This document shows positions 17,168 through 26,721 of a DNA stretch of 64,000 nucleotides, piece after piece. Origin of the DNA: Actinomycetes bacterium (GTDB lineage Bacteria > Actinomycetota > Actinomycetes > Mycobacteriales > Mycobacteriaceae); assembly GCA_023432405.1 (NCBI GenBank), contig JAEYUQ010000007.1:1-64000 (forward strand), written 5' to 3'. The number at the start of each line of letters is the position of its first letter. Position 1 is the first letter of the stretch. Position numbers and translations under genes: made by a program. The notes beneath the pieces were generated by a model. The model did not search any database. It worked only from the letters and a program-made list of their open reading frames with translations, and had not been told where the DNA came from.

Positions 17168-18034
17168 TTAGCGAGGCTGCCACTGACCCCAATCAGACTT
17201 CAGAATCTCATTGACATCCACGGTGGTGTTTCCCACTTTGGCCTGAGAACTCCCAGGCAGCTGGTGAATATTGGCGTTTTTATGAAGCTTACCGTTAGAA
17301 CCCCAATCATGCTGCCAGAAGTAGGTGCCGATGCTGTCCTCATAGCACCAGTCCAGTGTGTAGTAGTTTCCGTACACTCCCATCTCATAGCCGTTGTTGT
17401 GCAGCGTTTCTGAGAAGGCCTGGAGATAAGGCGCGATGGTGGAGTTGTACTCTGCCAGGGTCGGATTGCTATCAATAGCCGCGTATATCGGCTTTTTCTT
17501 GGGGCCGCCTGCCGCCTCGTGAATAGCTATAGCTTCCTTCGCATTTTCCTTACCGGCGGCAGCTCCACCTTTCCAGTCCGGATTATCGGAGCCATAGTAT
17601 TGGAACACGCTGGCAATCCACAGGCCATGATTTTGATAGTCTTTGGTTTCTTTCTTGTTTAAAGGTTTGCCTGTGAGTTTCGGATGTCGAGGCTTCGATA
17701 CATAGCGAATGGCCCCCACATAGCCGGCAGCTTTCACCGCTGCAGCACTGGGCGGGGTTGTCGCAAAATCAATCGCTCGTCCAAGCGGGGTGACTTTGCC
17801 TTTGACATTATTGTCTGCAAGGGCAATGGCTGACTTACCGACGCCGTTTTTCCCACCCTGGTAAGCCGTGCTCTCGGGGAGAGGCTGGGCTGTAATACGC
17901 GGTCCAGTGGGCGTGGTGAGAGTGCGTGCGTGGGCCTGCTGAGTGAGGCTGGCTGCACCTGCAGTCATCCCACCAAGAGCGAGAGCAGCTAAAACACTGC
18001 GACGAGACACTGCCTGCCGAAACTGATCCGTCAT
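17168..18034 (-). CDS. Tat-exported DUF1906 protein (Rv2525c-like, glycoside-hydrolase-like)
   Basis: 288 residues. A twin-arginine signal, SRRSVLAALALGGMTAGAA, ends near HARTL, so the protein is exported folded. The mature part is a TIM-barrel-like DUF1906 domain: RAIDFATTPPSAAAVKAAGYVGAIRYVS, ENAKEAIAIHEAAGGPKKKPIYAAID, GVYGNYYTLDWCYED, YFWQHDW and a C-terminal VDVNEI. It resembles Rv2525c, a cell-wall-linked protein whose reaction is unsettled. ATG 18034 is preferred over 18043 because AGGGG would otherwise touch the start codon. It lies between convergent and tRNA genes and shows no operon partner. Confidence 0.85.
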   Translation of the reverse strand: MTDQFRQAVSRRSVLAALALGGMTAGAASLTQQAHARTLTTPTGPRITAQPLPESTAYQGGKNGVGKSAIALADNNVKGKVTPLGRAIDFATTPPSAAAVKAAGYVGAIRYVSKPRHPKLTGKPLNKKETKDYQNHGLWIASVFQYYGSDNPDWKGGAAAGKENAKEAIAIHEAAGGPKKKPIYAAIDSNPTLAEYNSTIAPYLQAFSETLHNNGYEMGVYGNYYTLDWCYEDSIGTYFWQHDWGSNGKLHKNANIHQLPGSSQAKVGNTTVDVNEILKSDWGQWQPR

Positions 18035-18275
18035 AAAAGTCATCCCCTGGTACTTGAAGGTCGCCTCTCATCGCACGCTGCCAAGCGGATACAGCGGGTG
18101 CTGACAGGTGGATACGCTGGATGCCGTAGCCGTTCCTGCCCAGTACATACGCTCTAGGTGCAAACGAAGAGATGAGTGGTGACATCTGTGGAAAACGTTT
18201 ACTTAAGTAACAACTGTAACGCTAATTCACAAATGAAACAACACCTGTGGGGTCAAGGCCGTGAGAATATATTTG

Positions 18276-18348
18276 TGCCCCAGAAAGGATTCGAACCTTC
18301 GACACCCGCTTTAGGAGAGCGGTGCTCTATCCCCTGAGCTACTGGGGC
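18276..18348 (-). tRNA. tRNA-Arg(CCT)
   Basis: 73 bases. On the minus strand the acceptor arm GCCCCAG pairs with CTGGGGC, the anticodon stem CCGCT/AGCGG encloses the loop CTCCTAA with anticodon CCT, and the T arm has GGTTCGAATCC. CCA is not encoded. Confidence 0.95.
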
Positions 18349-18502
18349 AATGTCCTGATGCTTAACGCTCTGGAAATGCCATAAGGCTTCTCGGAGCCAA
18401 CCAAGACTCTCCTAGACTAGCCGACGAACACTCCGACAGTGCAATTTGCCCAGACAACGGCTGGTGAAAGCAACGGCCGGTGGGAGAGGAAGCCTCCCAC
18501 GC

Positions 18503-19033
18503 CTAGGTGTTCTTCACAAAGCGTTGGAAACGATAGCGTAGAGGCACCGTTTCGGAAATGTCGCCCGAAGAAACCCTCTCCAGGGTGATCGTTCCGCGTT
18601 GGCTTTCCATCCACGGGCTTTGACAGTCCAAGTAAAAACCGGAGGGTATTAGAGGGGCAAGAACAGCGGCGTCGCCAAGGAAAGGAAGGAGTTGAATATC
18701 AATAAGAGTGCGTTCTAGCACCGCGCAATCCGAGATATAGCGCTGATACAGCTGACCTCCACCCATGAGCCAGCCCTCCGAGGGGACTTGAGTGATAACC
18801 TCTGCCCCGGAACTCCACTTACCTGCTGGCCGGTGGCTCATGACTAAGTTTTTGCGGCCCGGCAGTGGACGAGCCTTCGGTGGTAGTGACTCCCACGTTT
18901 TCCGACCCATAATGACGGGCGCGCCCAGGGTAAGTTCCTTGAAGTGCTTTAAATCCTCAGGGAGATACCATGGCATATCATTACCATCACCGATGACACC
19001 GTCCTGGCTTTGAGCCCATAGCGCCTGCAGCAT
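18503..19033 (-). CDS. folA: Dihydrofolate reductase
   Basis: 176 residues. NADPH-dependent reduction of dihydrofolate, recycling the folate used by thymidylate synthase. Seen are LWAQSQDGVIGDGNDMPWYLPEDLKHFKELT with the acidic substrate residue in the PEDLKHFK helix, VIMGRKTWESLP, and the nucleotide-binding GGGQLY. The start ATG shares its A with the TAA of thyA (TAATG), so the two genes are translationally coupled. Confidence 0.96.
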   Translation of the reverse strand: MLQALWAQSQDGVIGDGNDMPWYLPEDLKHFKELTLGAPVIMGRKTWESLPPKARPLPGRKNLVMSHRPAGKWSSGAEVITQVPSEGWLMGGGQLYQRYISDCAVLERTLIDIQLLPFLGDAAVLAPLIPSGFYLDCQSPWMESQRGTITLERVSSGDISETVPLRYRFQRFVKNT

Positions 19034-19875
19034 TAGACAGAAACCTGTGCCTTAATGGTGGGGTGCGGGTTGTATCCTACAAACTCAAAATCCTGGAAAT
19101 CATAGGAGAACAGATCCTGTGCCTTATGCAGCTTCAGCTGCGGGTACGGACGAGGCTCTCGAGAAAGCTGAAGTTCTACCTGATCTCGATGATTGTCATA
19201 GATATGGCAATCCCCGCCAGTCCAAATGAACTCACCTACCTCTAAACCAGCCTGTTGGGCAAACATATGGGTAAGGAGCGAATAGGAAGCGATATTGAAG
19301 GGAACTCCCAGGAACATATCCGCCGAGCGCTGATAGAGCTGGCAGGATAGACGTCCATCCGCAACATAAAACTGAAAGAGTAGATGGCAGGGAGGCAAGG
19401 CCATGTTCTGCAGCTCTGAAACATTCCAGGCGCTTACGATGTTACGGCGTGAGTCTGGTTGCTCAATGAGTAAATCCCAAGCACGCTGGATTTGATCAAT
19501 GTGGTGACCATCTGGAGTAGGCCAGCTGCGCCACTGAACCCCGTAGACTGGCCCGAGCTCACCGTTATCATCCGCCCATTCATTCCAAATGCGGATGCCG
19601 TGCTCCTGGAGCCAGGTCACATTGGAATCTCCGCGCAGGAACCACAGCAGTTCACCGATTACAGCTTTGGTGTAAATCTTCTTGGTGGTGAGCAGGGGAA
19701 AATACTCCGCAAGGTTGAAGCGCATTTGCTTGCCGAAAAGGCTCGTGGTGCCCGTACCTGTACGGTCAGACTTCCTGGCGCCAGTGGCCAGGATCTCTTC
19801 TAAGAGATCCTCATAGGGTGTAGGAATAGATGGTGCTGAGGAGACCGTGCCAGTGGATGTCTTGTCGGTGGACAT
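19033..19875 (-). CDS. thyA: Thymidylate synthase
   Basis: 280 residues. Converts dUMP to dTMP with methylene-folate. The nucleophile is C163 in [12 protein letters not shown], and [25 protein letters not shown] and HIYDNH are family landmarks. The first 17 residues are a Ser/Thr-rich extension. It is first in the thyA-folA pair and 97 bases downstream of cysQ's stop on the same strand. Confidence 0.97.
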   Translation of the reverse strand: MSTDKTSTGTVSSAPSIPTPYEDLLEEILATGARKSDRTGTGTTSLFGKQMRFNLAEYFPLLTTKKIYTKAVIGELLWFLRGDSNVTWLQEHGIRIWNEWADDNGELGPVYGVQWRSWPTPDGHHIDQIQRAWDLLIEQPDSRRNIVSAWNVSELQNMALPPCHLLFQFYVADGRLSCQLYQRSADMFLGVPFNIASYSLLTHMFAQQAGLEVGEFIWTGGDCHIYDNHRDQVELQLSREPRPYPQLKLHKAQDLFSYDFQDFEFVGYNPHPTIKAQVSV

Positions 19876-19971
19876 TGTGTGATGAGACAGCGTATGAATC
19901 AGCGCTCCTTTACCGTAACGACGTCGTTCCGGGTGTCAGGGGTAGTACGTGGCATATCCTATGGCAGCTAT

Positions 19972-20736
19972 CTAATAAGAGCCATGTTCTTTGTGATAGG
20001 TGGCTACCAGTTCCAGGATGTCATCCTTGAGCTCAGGACGACAGATGAGGACATCTGGAAGATAGATGTCCTCATTGTTATAGCTCAATGCTGAGCCATC
20101 CAGCCGTGAGCAGTGCAAACCTGCAGCTTGGGCAACACCCACGGGAGCTGCTGAGTCCCACTCATACTGACCGCCAGCGTGAATATAGGCGTCGTAATCT
20201 CCGAGGAGCACGTGCATGGCCTTTGCACCGGCAGATCCCAGAGGGGAGGTCTCAAAGCCCAACTTGTGTGCCACAAACTGAGCTACCTCTGGGGGACGGT
20301 TGTGCGACACAGCAATTTTCTTGGCAAACGGGCCCGAGACTGCACGAGACTCGTTGGAGTCGAAAACCACGCCGAGGTCTGGAAGATTGACCGCTGCATG
20401 AATAGGTTGATGGTTTTCCACCAGGGCAATATGCACCGCCCAATCCTGGCGGCCGGTGGCAAATTCTTTCGTGCCATCAAGAGGGTCAATAATCCAGACA
20501 CGGTTTTTATGAAGGCGATCCCGGCTATCAGCTGCTTCTTCGGAGAGGAATCCATCCTCCGGGCGGTGCTGATCTAATACTCGAGCAATCCAGTTTTGAG
20601 CCAGATCATCTCCGGCATCCCCAAGATTCCGCCCCCGCAGTAGACCGACTGTGCGCACGCCCTTAAGAATCTTTCCAGCACCTTCGGCCAGATAGCGTGT
20701 GAGCCGGGCATCGTCAATCCTTCGAGTCATGCCCAT
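19972..20736 (-). CDS. cysQ: 3'(2'),5'-bisphosphate nucleotidase CysQ / inositol-phosphatase family
   Basis: 254 residues of the lithium-sensitive phosphatase fold. The metal-binding motifs are present: EEAAD, IIDPLDGTKEFATGRQDWAVHIAL, and WDSAAPVGVAQAAGL. CysQ removes adenosine 3',5'-bisphosphate made in sulfate assimilation. The ATG at 20736 has AAGG eight bases upstream; ATGs at 20757 and 20730 are alternatives. It is divergent from lhr. The family is certain; CysQ rather than another inositol-monophosphatase-like enzyme is inferred from the context thyA-folA-cysQ recalled in Corynebacterium. Confidence 0.88.
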   Translation of the reverse strand: MGMTRRIDDARLTRYLAEGAGKILKGVRTVGLLRGRNLGDAGDDLAQNWIARVLDQHRPEDGFLSEEAADSRDRLHKNRVWIIDPLDGTKEFATGRQDWAVHIALVENHQPIHAAVNLPDLGVVFDSNESRAVSGPFAKKIAVSHNRPPEVAQFVAHKLGFETSPLGSAGAKAMHVLLGDYDAYIHAGGQYEWDSAAPVGVAQAAGLHCSRLDGSALSYNNEDIYLPDVLICRPELKDDILELVATYHKEHGSY

Positions 20737-20828
20737 GAGTCTAACCTTCATCCCCATGTCAGCTCCAGCTGAACAGTTCCTGGGCGCTGACGATACTCGC
20801 TGTCGAAAGCCTTCTACAGTGACACATA

Positions 20829-23800
20829 ATGGAGACTGTGAGTGAGGACATCCTGAACCGTTTTAGCCCCGCGGTCCGTACCTGGTTTCATGATGTGTTC
20901 GCTGCGCCTACTCCGGTGCAACGTGCAGCGTGGTCTGCCATCTCTTCTGGCGATCATGCCCTGGTGGTGTCTCCCACGGGGTCTGGTAAGACTCTTGCGG
21001 CTTTCCTGTGGGCTTTGAATTCCCTGGTAATGAGGTCGGCTCACGCCTCTGGGACAATTCAGGCTGAGGCAACTCAGACTGTGGCAGGTGTCCAAGAGCC
21101 CCTGATTGAACTGAGCGCTCCAGCCTCCACTAGCCATAAGAACTCTTCCGGTAGAAAACAGGCACCCTCCACCACACGGCACGCACTTTCTAGCAGAAAA
21201 CAGGGGGTTAAGGTTCTCTATATTTCTCCACTGAAAGCACTGGGTGTGGATGTGGAAAATAATCTGCGAGCCCCCTTGGCGGGAATAGCCAGAACCTCGC
21301 AGCGCTTGGGGATGCCCGAACCGAAGATCTCAGTGGCCGTGCGTTCGGGGGACACTCCGCAGTCTGAGCGGTCCCGTCAGCTGCGTCGCCCACCAGACAT
21401 TCTCATCACAACGCCGGAATCCCTCTACCTCATGCTGACCTCGAAAGCGGCAGGGATTCTCCAGGATGTAGAGACCGTCATCATTGATGAGATTCATGCT
21501 ATGGCGGGAACCAAGCGTGGAGTTCATCTTGCTCTCTCTCTTGAGCGTTTGGAGCGGAAGGCACACAACCGTGTGCAACGTATCGGCCTTTCAGCAACAG
21601 TGCGCCCTCTCGATGTAGTGGCTCACTTTGTGGGTGGGGATCGACCTGTGCACATCATTGCTCCCCCTGCTGAAAAGAAGTGGAATCTGCGCGTGACAGT
21701 TCCAGTGGAGGATATGGCGGATGTGCCTATCCCGGAGGAATCCTTCTTCGCTGGGAACTCCGCAAGGGACATGACCATTGATGATCCCCTGGGCATTACC
21801 TCGGGTGGTGCAGACTCGCCTGGCAGTGCGCCCATAGCAGAAAGTGCTTTACCTCAACAGGCTTCCATCTGGCCATTCATTGAAGCTGAGATATACCGCG
21901 AGATTATGGCTGCCCGTTCTACCTTGGTTTTTGTTAATTCTCGGCGTACTGCAGAGCGGCTGACCTCTCGCCTCAATGAGCTGTATGCCCAGGATCATGC
22001 TCCTGAACAGCTTTCTGCTCCTACTCGACGCCCGCCTGCACAGCTCATGGCTGCCAGCGCAACTGCAGGTGCGGCTCCTGCACTGATTGCTCGAGCTCAT
22101 CACGGGTCTGTCTCCAAGGATGAGCGAGCAATGACAGAGAGGATGCTTAAAGAGGGAAGTCTTAAAGCTGTGGTGGCCACCAGTTCTCTAGAACTAGGCA
22201 TTGATATGGGGGCTGTAGATTTGGTGATTCAGGTGGAATCACCTCCGAGCGTGGCTAGTGGTCTGCAGCGGGTAGGTCGTGCAGGGCACGTTGTGGGCGC
22301 TGTCTCTGAGGGGTCTTTTTACCCGAAGCACCGCCAAGATGTGATTCAGACCACGGTCACTGTGGCGCGAATGGAAGAAGGACTCATCGAGGAGTTGCAC
22401 GTTCCTCGAAATCCTCTAGATGTTCTAGCTCAGCAAACAGTGGCGGCTGTGGCTGTGGAAGACCTCAACGTGGATGAGTGGTACGCCACCGTGTGCCGCT
22501 CCTACCCCTACCATGATCTCTCCCGAGAGGTTTTCGATTCCGTCATAGACCTCGTCTGTGGGGTGTACCCCTCGGCAGACTTCTCCGAGTTACGTCCGCG
22601 CATGACCCTCGATACTCTCTCTGGAACACTCTGCGCTAGACCAGGTGCCAAACAAGTGGCTGTTACTAATGCTGGCACTATCCCTGATCGGGGAATGTTT
22701 GGAGTGTTCTTGGTGGGTTCAGGTGAGGATACTGACCCAGGCGGCTCTTCTTCTCACCGTGGAGCTCGCCGTGTTGGTGAACTTGATGAGGAAATGGTTT
22801 ACGAGTCCCGAGTAGGAGACATTTTCACCCTGGGAGCCTCCAGCTGGCGTATTGAAGACATCACCAAGGATCAAGTTCTGGTCAGCCCAGCCCCGGGTCA
22901 CACCGGGCGCCTTCCTTTTTGGACGGGAGGGGTGCTGGGCCGTCCCTATGAGCTAGGGCGTGCGGTAGGGGCGTTTCGTCGTCAAGTCAGTACAGATTCT
23001 GCAGCCCTTGAAAGCTATTCGGGGTTGAACGCCTACGCCCGTAAAAACATTGTGCGTTTTCTCCAGGAACAAGCCGAAGCCACAGGCGTGGTGCCCGATG
23101 AGACCACTTTGGTGTTGGAGCGCTTCCGAGACGAGTTGGGGGATTGGCGGGTAATCCTCCATACACCCTTTGGGCATGGCGTCAATGCTGCTTGGGCTCT
23201 TGCAGTGGGGGCACGGATTTCCGAGGCCACCGGGATAGATGCCCAACCCGTCGCCGGGGATGACGGTATAGTGTTACGCCTTCCCGACGCCGATGAAACC
23301 CCGGGAGCCTCCCTCTTTCTCTACGAGCCAGAGGAGGTGGTGGACGTGGTGACTCAACAGGTGGGCAATTCTGCCCTTTTCGCATCCCGCTTCAGAGAGT
23401 GCGCGGCTCGTGCTTTGCTTCTCCCTAAACGTAACCCTGGCAAGAGAGCTCCCCTATGGCAGCAGCGTCAGCGTGCCGCCCAACTGTTAGATGTGGCACG
23501 CAAGTATCCCAAATTCCCTATTATCTTGGAGACGGTTCGGGAATGTCTCCAGGATGTTTATGATCTTCCTGCTCTTCAGGAGGTGTGCAGGGATCTCAAC
23601 CAGCGGCGTATTCGCATCATGGAAGTGACAACCGAGCAACCCAGTCCCTTCGCCGCATCGTTGCTGTTCACGTACACCGGAGCCTTCATGTATGAAGGGG
23701 ATTCCCCTCTGGCAGAAAAGCGTGCAGCAGCGTTAGCTCTAGATCCAGCTCTCCTGGCTCAGCTTTTAGGGACCGTGCAGCTCAAAGACCTTCTTGATCC

Positions 23801-25856
23801 GCAGATCATTGAAGAAACAGATCAGCTCATGCGGAGGGTGCATCCAGACCGTCGAGCCAAGAACAGTGAACAGTTTGCCGATACCCTTCGACTGACGGGG
23901 CCTGTACCTATTGAAGAGCTGGACCAGTACTGCCAGTTTCCGGACCCGCTGGAGACGGTGGAATCTGAGCTAGGGCCGCGTATTATGCGTGTGCGGATTG
24001 CAGGTGTGGAACATCTCGCTCAGGTGCAGGACGCTGCTCTCCTTCGCGACGCCCTTGGGATTCCGGTCCCTTCAGGAGTTGCGGCCTCACCAGAGACAAT
24101 CACGGATGCCCTCAATCAACTCATTGCCCGCTTCGCACGCAGTAGAGGGCCTTTCACCCTCGAAGATCTCACCCGGAGCTTTGGTCTGGGAGCCAGTGCC
24201 GCTGTGGCGGTGCTCCACACCCAGGTGAGCCAGGGAACTCTCGTTGAGGGGAACTTTCGTCAAGGCGTTGATTACACGGAGTATGTATCGGCTCAGGTGC
24301 TGAAACGAATCCGCTCGAAGTCTCTGGCACAGGCCAGATCCCAGGCGCAGCCAGTATCTCAGAGTGCGTTTGCCCGATTCCTCCTGGCTTGGCACCAGGT
24401 AGCTCCACTGGGAACCTCACCGCAGCTACATGGAGTGGATGGAACATTCGCTGTCATTGAACAGCTGGCTGGGGTGAGATTGCCCGCGAGCGCGTGGGAA
24501 TCACTCGTGCTTCCGGGCAGAGTGGCTGATTACAGGCCGGAGTTTCTCGATGAGCTGCTGCTTTCTGGCGAGGTTCACATTCTGGGGGCGGGTTCTGCCG
24601 GGGCCCGAGACCCGTGGATTATGCTGCTTCCCGCTGACTACGCGGCACAGCTGGCGCCGCAGCCACTGGAAACCCCACAGCTCAGCGCACTTCAGGAGCG
24701 TATACTCGCCGTCCTTTCCACAGGTGGAAGCTATCTGAGTACAGACATAGCCGCTGAGGTTGGGGTGCCGGAAAACTCTCCAGGGGCATTTCATGACGCA
24801 CTGTGGGATTTAGTTGATCTAGGTCTTGTGGCACCAGAGAGTTTCCGTCCTCTCCGAGCTCATCTCAGTGCAGTGGGCGGAAAGACAGCACATCGTCCTC
24901 AAAGACGACCCCAGCGCGGACGTTTCCGCAGTACTCGGACCTCTTTTTCAGGCAAGCAACACTATGGGCAGGCCACGTACGGGCCCTCCGCCGATATGTC
25001 TGGTCGATGGGGTCTTGCGGTGCAGCCTACTGCCGAGCCGACAGCACGCTCTATTGCTCATGGTGAGGCGTGGCTGGACCGCTACGGGGTGGTCACCCGT
25101 GGAAGTATTGTGGCTGAAAACGTTCTCGGTGGCTTTGCTCTGGCGTATAAGGTGCTCAGCCGTTTTGAAGACAACGGCAAGGCGCTTCGGGGCTACTTTA
25201 TCGACGCCCTGGGCGCCTCTCAGTTTTCTGTTCCTGCTGTGATTGATCGCCTTCGGGCCGCTGCAGATTCTCCTGATCTTGGAGGTTGGCCATCTGGAAG
25301 CATAGACCCTGACTGTTATCTTCTGGCTGCTAGTGATCCGGCCAACCCCTATGGCGCGGCCTTGCCGTGGCCACGTGTGGAGGGAGAAAACCTTAATCTC
25401 TCTCGAGGTGCAGGCGCTCTGGTTATTCTCATTGATGGGCTGCTTGTGGCTCATGTATCCCGCGGTGGGAAAACTCTTCGTCTGCTCTGCGAGGATCTCC
25501 CCGAGCCGCCCGAGGACATTATTGCCACAGTGATGTGGGTGCTGAGCGAGGCTGTAGCTTCAGGGAAGATACAGCCCTTCACTGTGGAAAAGATCAACGG
25601 GACTGGAGCGTTAAATTCCGAGTATCTTTCGGCATTCCGAGACGCTGGAGGCAGATTACATCCCCGAGGAATCAAAATTACTGCTGGGAAGCTCCAGCAT
25701 CCAGGGCGCATAGATTCAAGCTCTCGAGGCAGGTCACACCAAGCAGGAGATGCCACAGCACACGGTAGAGCAGATGCCTGGATACAGGGCACGGTGCAAA
25801 GCACAACGCAGATAGAACAGACCAGTGCTAGACGGAAGGGCTCGCCTCATGCCTGA
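20829..25856 (+). CDS. lhr: Lhr-type large ATP-dependent helicase
   Basis: A 1675-residue superfamily 2 3'-5' helicase for DNA repair. Walker A is SPTGSGKT (residues 48-55), then ISPLKALGVDVENNL, TTPESLYLMLTS, the DEIH box in VIIDEIHAMAG, SATVRP, TSSLELGIDMGAVDLV and QRVGRAGH. The Lhr winged-helix and core domains and the large C-terminal domain follow. Two low-complexity stretches interrupt the helicase core (about residues 70-130 and 405-420), which partly explains the length above the usual about 1500. Leaderless start: TACAGT ends eight bases before the ATG. It overlaps nei by eight bases, so repair genes are coupled here. Confidence 0.95.
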   Translation: METVSEDILNRFSPAVRTWFHDVFAAPTPVQRAAWSAISSGDHALVVSPTGSGKTLAAFLWALNSLVMRSAHASGTIQAEATQTVAGVQEPLIELSAPASTSHKNSSGRKQAPSTTRHALSSRKQGVKVLYISPLKALGVDVENNLRAPLAGIARTSQRLGMPEPKISVAVRSGDTPQSERSRQLRRPPDILITTPESLYLMLTSKAAGILQDVETVIIDEIHAMAGTKRGVHLALSLERLERKAHNRVQRIGLSATVRPLDVVAHFVGGDRPVHIIAPPAEKKWNLRVTVPVEDMADVPIPEESFFAGNSARDMTIDDPLGITSGGADSPGSAPIAESALPQQASIWPFIEAEIYREIMAARSTLVFVNSRRTAERLTSRLNELYAQDHAPEQLSAPTRRPPAQLMAASATAGAAPALIARAHHGSVSKDERAMTERMLKEGSLKAVVATSSLELGIDMGAVDLVIQVESPPSVASGLQRVGRAGHVVGAVSEGSFYPKHRQDVIQTTVTVARMEEGLIEELHVPRNPLDVLAQQTVAAVAVEDLNVDEWYATVCRSYPYHDLSREVFDSVIDLVCGVYPSADFSELRPRMTLDTLSGTLCARPGAKQVAVTNAGTIPDRGMFGVFLVGSGEDTDPGGSSSHRGARRVGELDEEMVYESRVGDIFTLGASSWRIEDITKDQVLVSPAPGHTGRLPFWTGGVLGRPYELGRAVGAFRRQVSTDSAALESYSGLNAYARKNIVRFLQEQAEATGVVPDETTLVLERFRDELGDWRVILHTPFGHGVNAAWALAVGARISEATGIDAQPVAGDDGIVLRLPDADETPGASLFLYEPEEVVDVVTQQVGNSALFASRFRECAARALLLPKRNPGKRAPLWQQRQRAAQLLDVARKYPKFPIILETVRECLQDVYDLPALQEVCRDLNQRRIRIMEVTTEQPSPFAASLLFTYTGAFMYEGDSPLAEKRAAALALDPALLAQLLGTVQLKDLLDPQIIEETDQLMRRVHPDRRAKNSEQFADTLRLTGPVPIEELDQYCQFPDPLETVESELGPRIMRVRIAGVEHLAQVQDAALLRDALGIPVPSGVAASPETITDALNQLIARFARSRGPFTLEDLTRSFGLGASAAVAVLHTQVSQGTLVEGNFRQGVDYTEYVSAQVLKRIRSKSLAQARSQAQPVSQSAFARFLLAWHQVAPLGTSPQLHGVDGTFAVIEQLAGVRLPASAWESLVLPGRVADYRPEFLDELLLSGEVHILGAGSAGARDPWIMLLPADYAAQLAPQPLETPQLSALQERILAVLSTGGSYLSTDIAAEVGVPENSPGAFHDALWDLVDLGLVAPESFRPLRAHLSAVGGKTAHRPQRRPQRGRFRSTRTSFSGKQHYGQATYGPSADMSGRWGLAVQPTAEPTARSIAHGEAWLDRYGVVTRGSIVAENVLGGFALAYKVLSRFEDNGKALRGYFIDALGASQFSVPAVIDRLRAAADSPDLGGWPSGSIDPDCYLLAASDPANPYGAALPWPRVEGENLNLSRGAGALVILIDGLLVAHVSRGGKTLRLLCEDLPEPPEDIIATVMWVLSEAVASGKIQPFTVEKINGTGALNSEYLSAFRDAGGRLHPRGIKITAGKLQHPGRIDSSSRGRSHQAGDATAHGRADAWIQGTVQSTTQIEQTSARRKGSPHA

Positions 25857-26673
25857 AGGTGATTCTGTGTATAGGTTGGCTCACCGTTTACAGTTCATGA
25901 CAGGCCGCGAGGTCCTAGCGACGTCGCTAAGGGTGCCGACTGTGGCTGTGGTGGATTTTACTGGGGATACTGTCACAGGGGTGTGGCCGTATGGCAAGCA
26001 TCTTTTCATGGGGATGGGAGATCAGATTCTTCATACTCATCTGAAGATGGAAGGAAGTTGGTCGGTTCACCTCAAAGGAGATCGCTGGAAGAAACCTGCG
26101 CACACCGCCAGAGTGGTGCTTGAGCTGGAAGGGAGTCCGTATCCGCGATCTGTTGAGGTTGTGGGCTTTTCTTTGGGGCTGGTGGATGTGTTTCCTGCTA
26201 AAGAGTATCCGCAGCAGGTTGAGTATCTGGGGCCGGATATTCTCTCGGAGCAGTGGACGAAAGGTGGGCGTGAGGAGGCTATTGCGAGGATTCTGCGGGA
26301 ACCTGAGCGCCCTATTGGGACAGCTCTTCTGGATCAGAAGAATCTGGCCGGGGTGGGCAATGAGTATCGCGCTGAGATTTGCTTCCTGTGCGGGATTCTT
26401 CCCACACGGCCAGTAAGCGAGGTTAATGTTGCGCAGGTGGTAGATATGGCGCGACGCCTCATGTGGGCGAATCGACTATCCGTGATTCGTGTGACCACAG
26501 GGGATAAGCGGAGAGGTCATACCTCCTATGTGTTTGGGCGCCACAACAAAGCGTGTAGACGCTGTGGCACCCGTATCATGCAAGGTCGCTTGGGTGGCAC
26601 CTATAGCGATGGACGTATTCGCCCCGATGAGCTTGAGCGGATGACGTGGTGGTGCCCCCACTGCCAGGTCTAA
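25849..26673 (+). CDS. nei: Fpg/Nei family DNA glycosylase (endonuclease VIII type)
   Basis: 274 residues. Removes oxidised bases and nicks DNA. The mature N-terminus PEGDSVYRLA carries the catalytic Pro-Glu pair. The GNEYRAE helix-two-turn-helix region and a C-terminal zinc finger, CRRCGTRI to WWCPHC, are present. The ATG at 25849 lies inside the end of lhr (eight-base overlap), which is how the catalytic proline becomes residue 2. This excludes the upstream ATG at 25825. Confidence 0.95.
   Translation: MPEGDSVYRLAHRLQFMTGREVLATSLRVPTVAVVDFTGDTVTGVWPYGKHLFMGMGDQILHTHLKMEGSWSVHLKGDRWKKPAHTARVVLELEGSPYPRSVEVVGFSLGLVDVFPAKEYPQQVEYLGPDILSEQWTKGGREEAIARILREPERPIGTALLDQKNLAGVGNEYRAEICFLCGILPTRPVSEVNVAQVVDMARRLMWANRLSVIRVTTGDKRRGHTSYVFGRHNKACRRCGTRIMQGRLGGTYSDGRIRPDELERMTWWCPHCQV
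25918..25932 (+). repeat. Copy of the iterated motif G-R-CGTCG-N-Y-AAGG
   Basis: GCGACGTCGCTAAGG is one of 13 exact copies of the core CGTCG-N-Y-AAGG. Plus-strand cores start at 12477, 13378, 18670, 25922, 28615, 29977, 49460, 56382 and 60090. Minus-strand cores occupy 7139-7149, 34502-34512, 38443-38453 and 58325-58335. In 12 of 13 the core follows GG or GA. The role is unknown. Confidence 0.65.
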
Positions 26674-26721
26674 GGGCTGCGCGTGGGGTGACCAAAGATT
26701 GAAAAGATAGGCAGTGGTGCT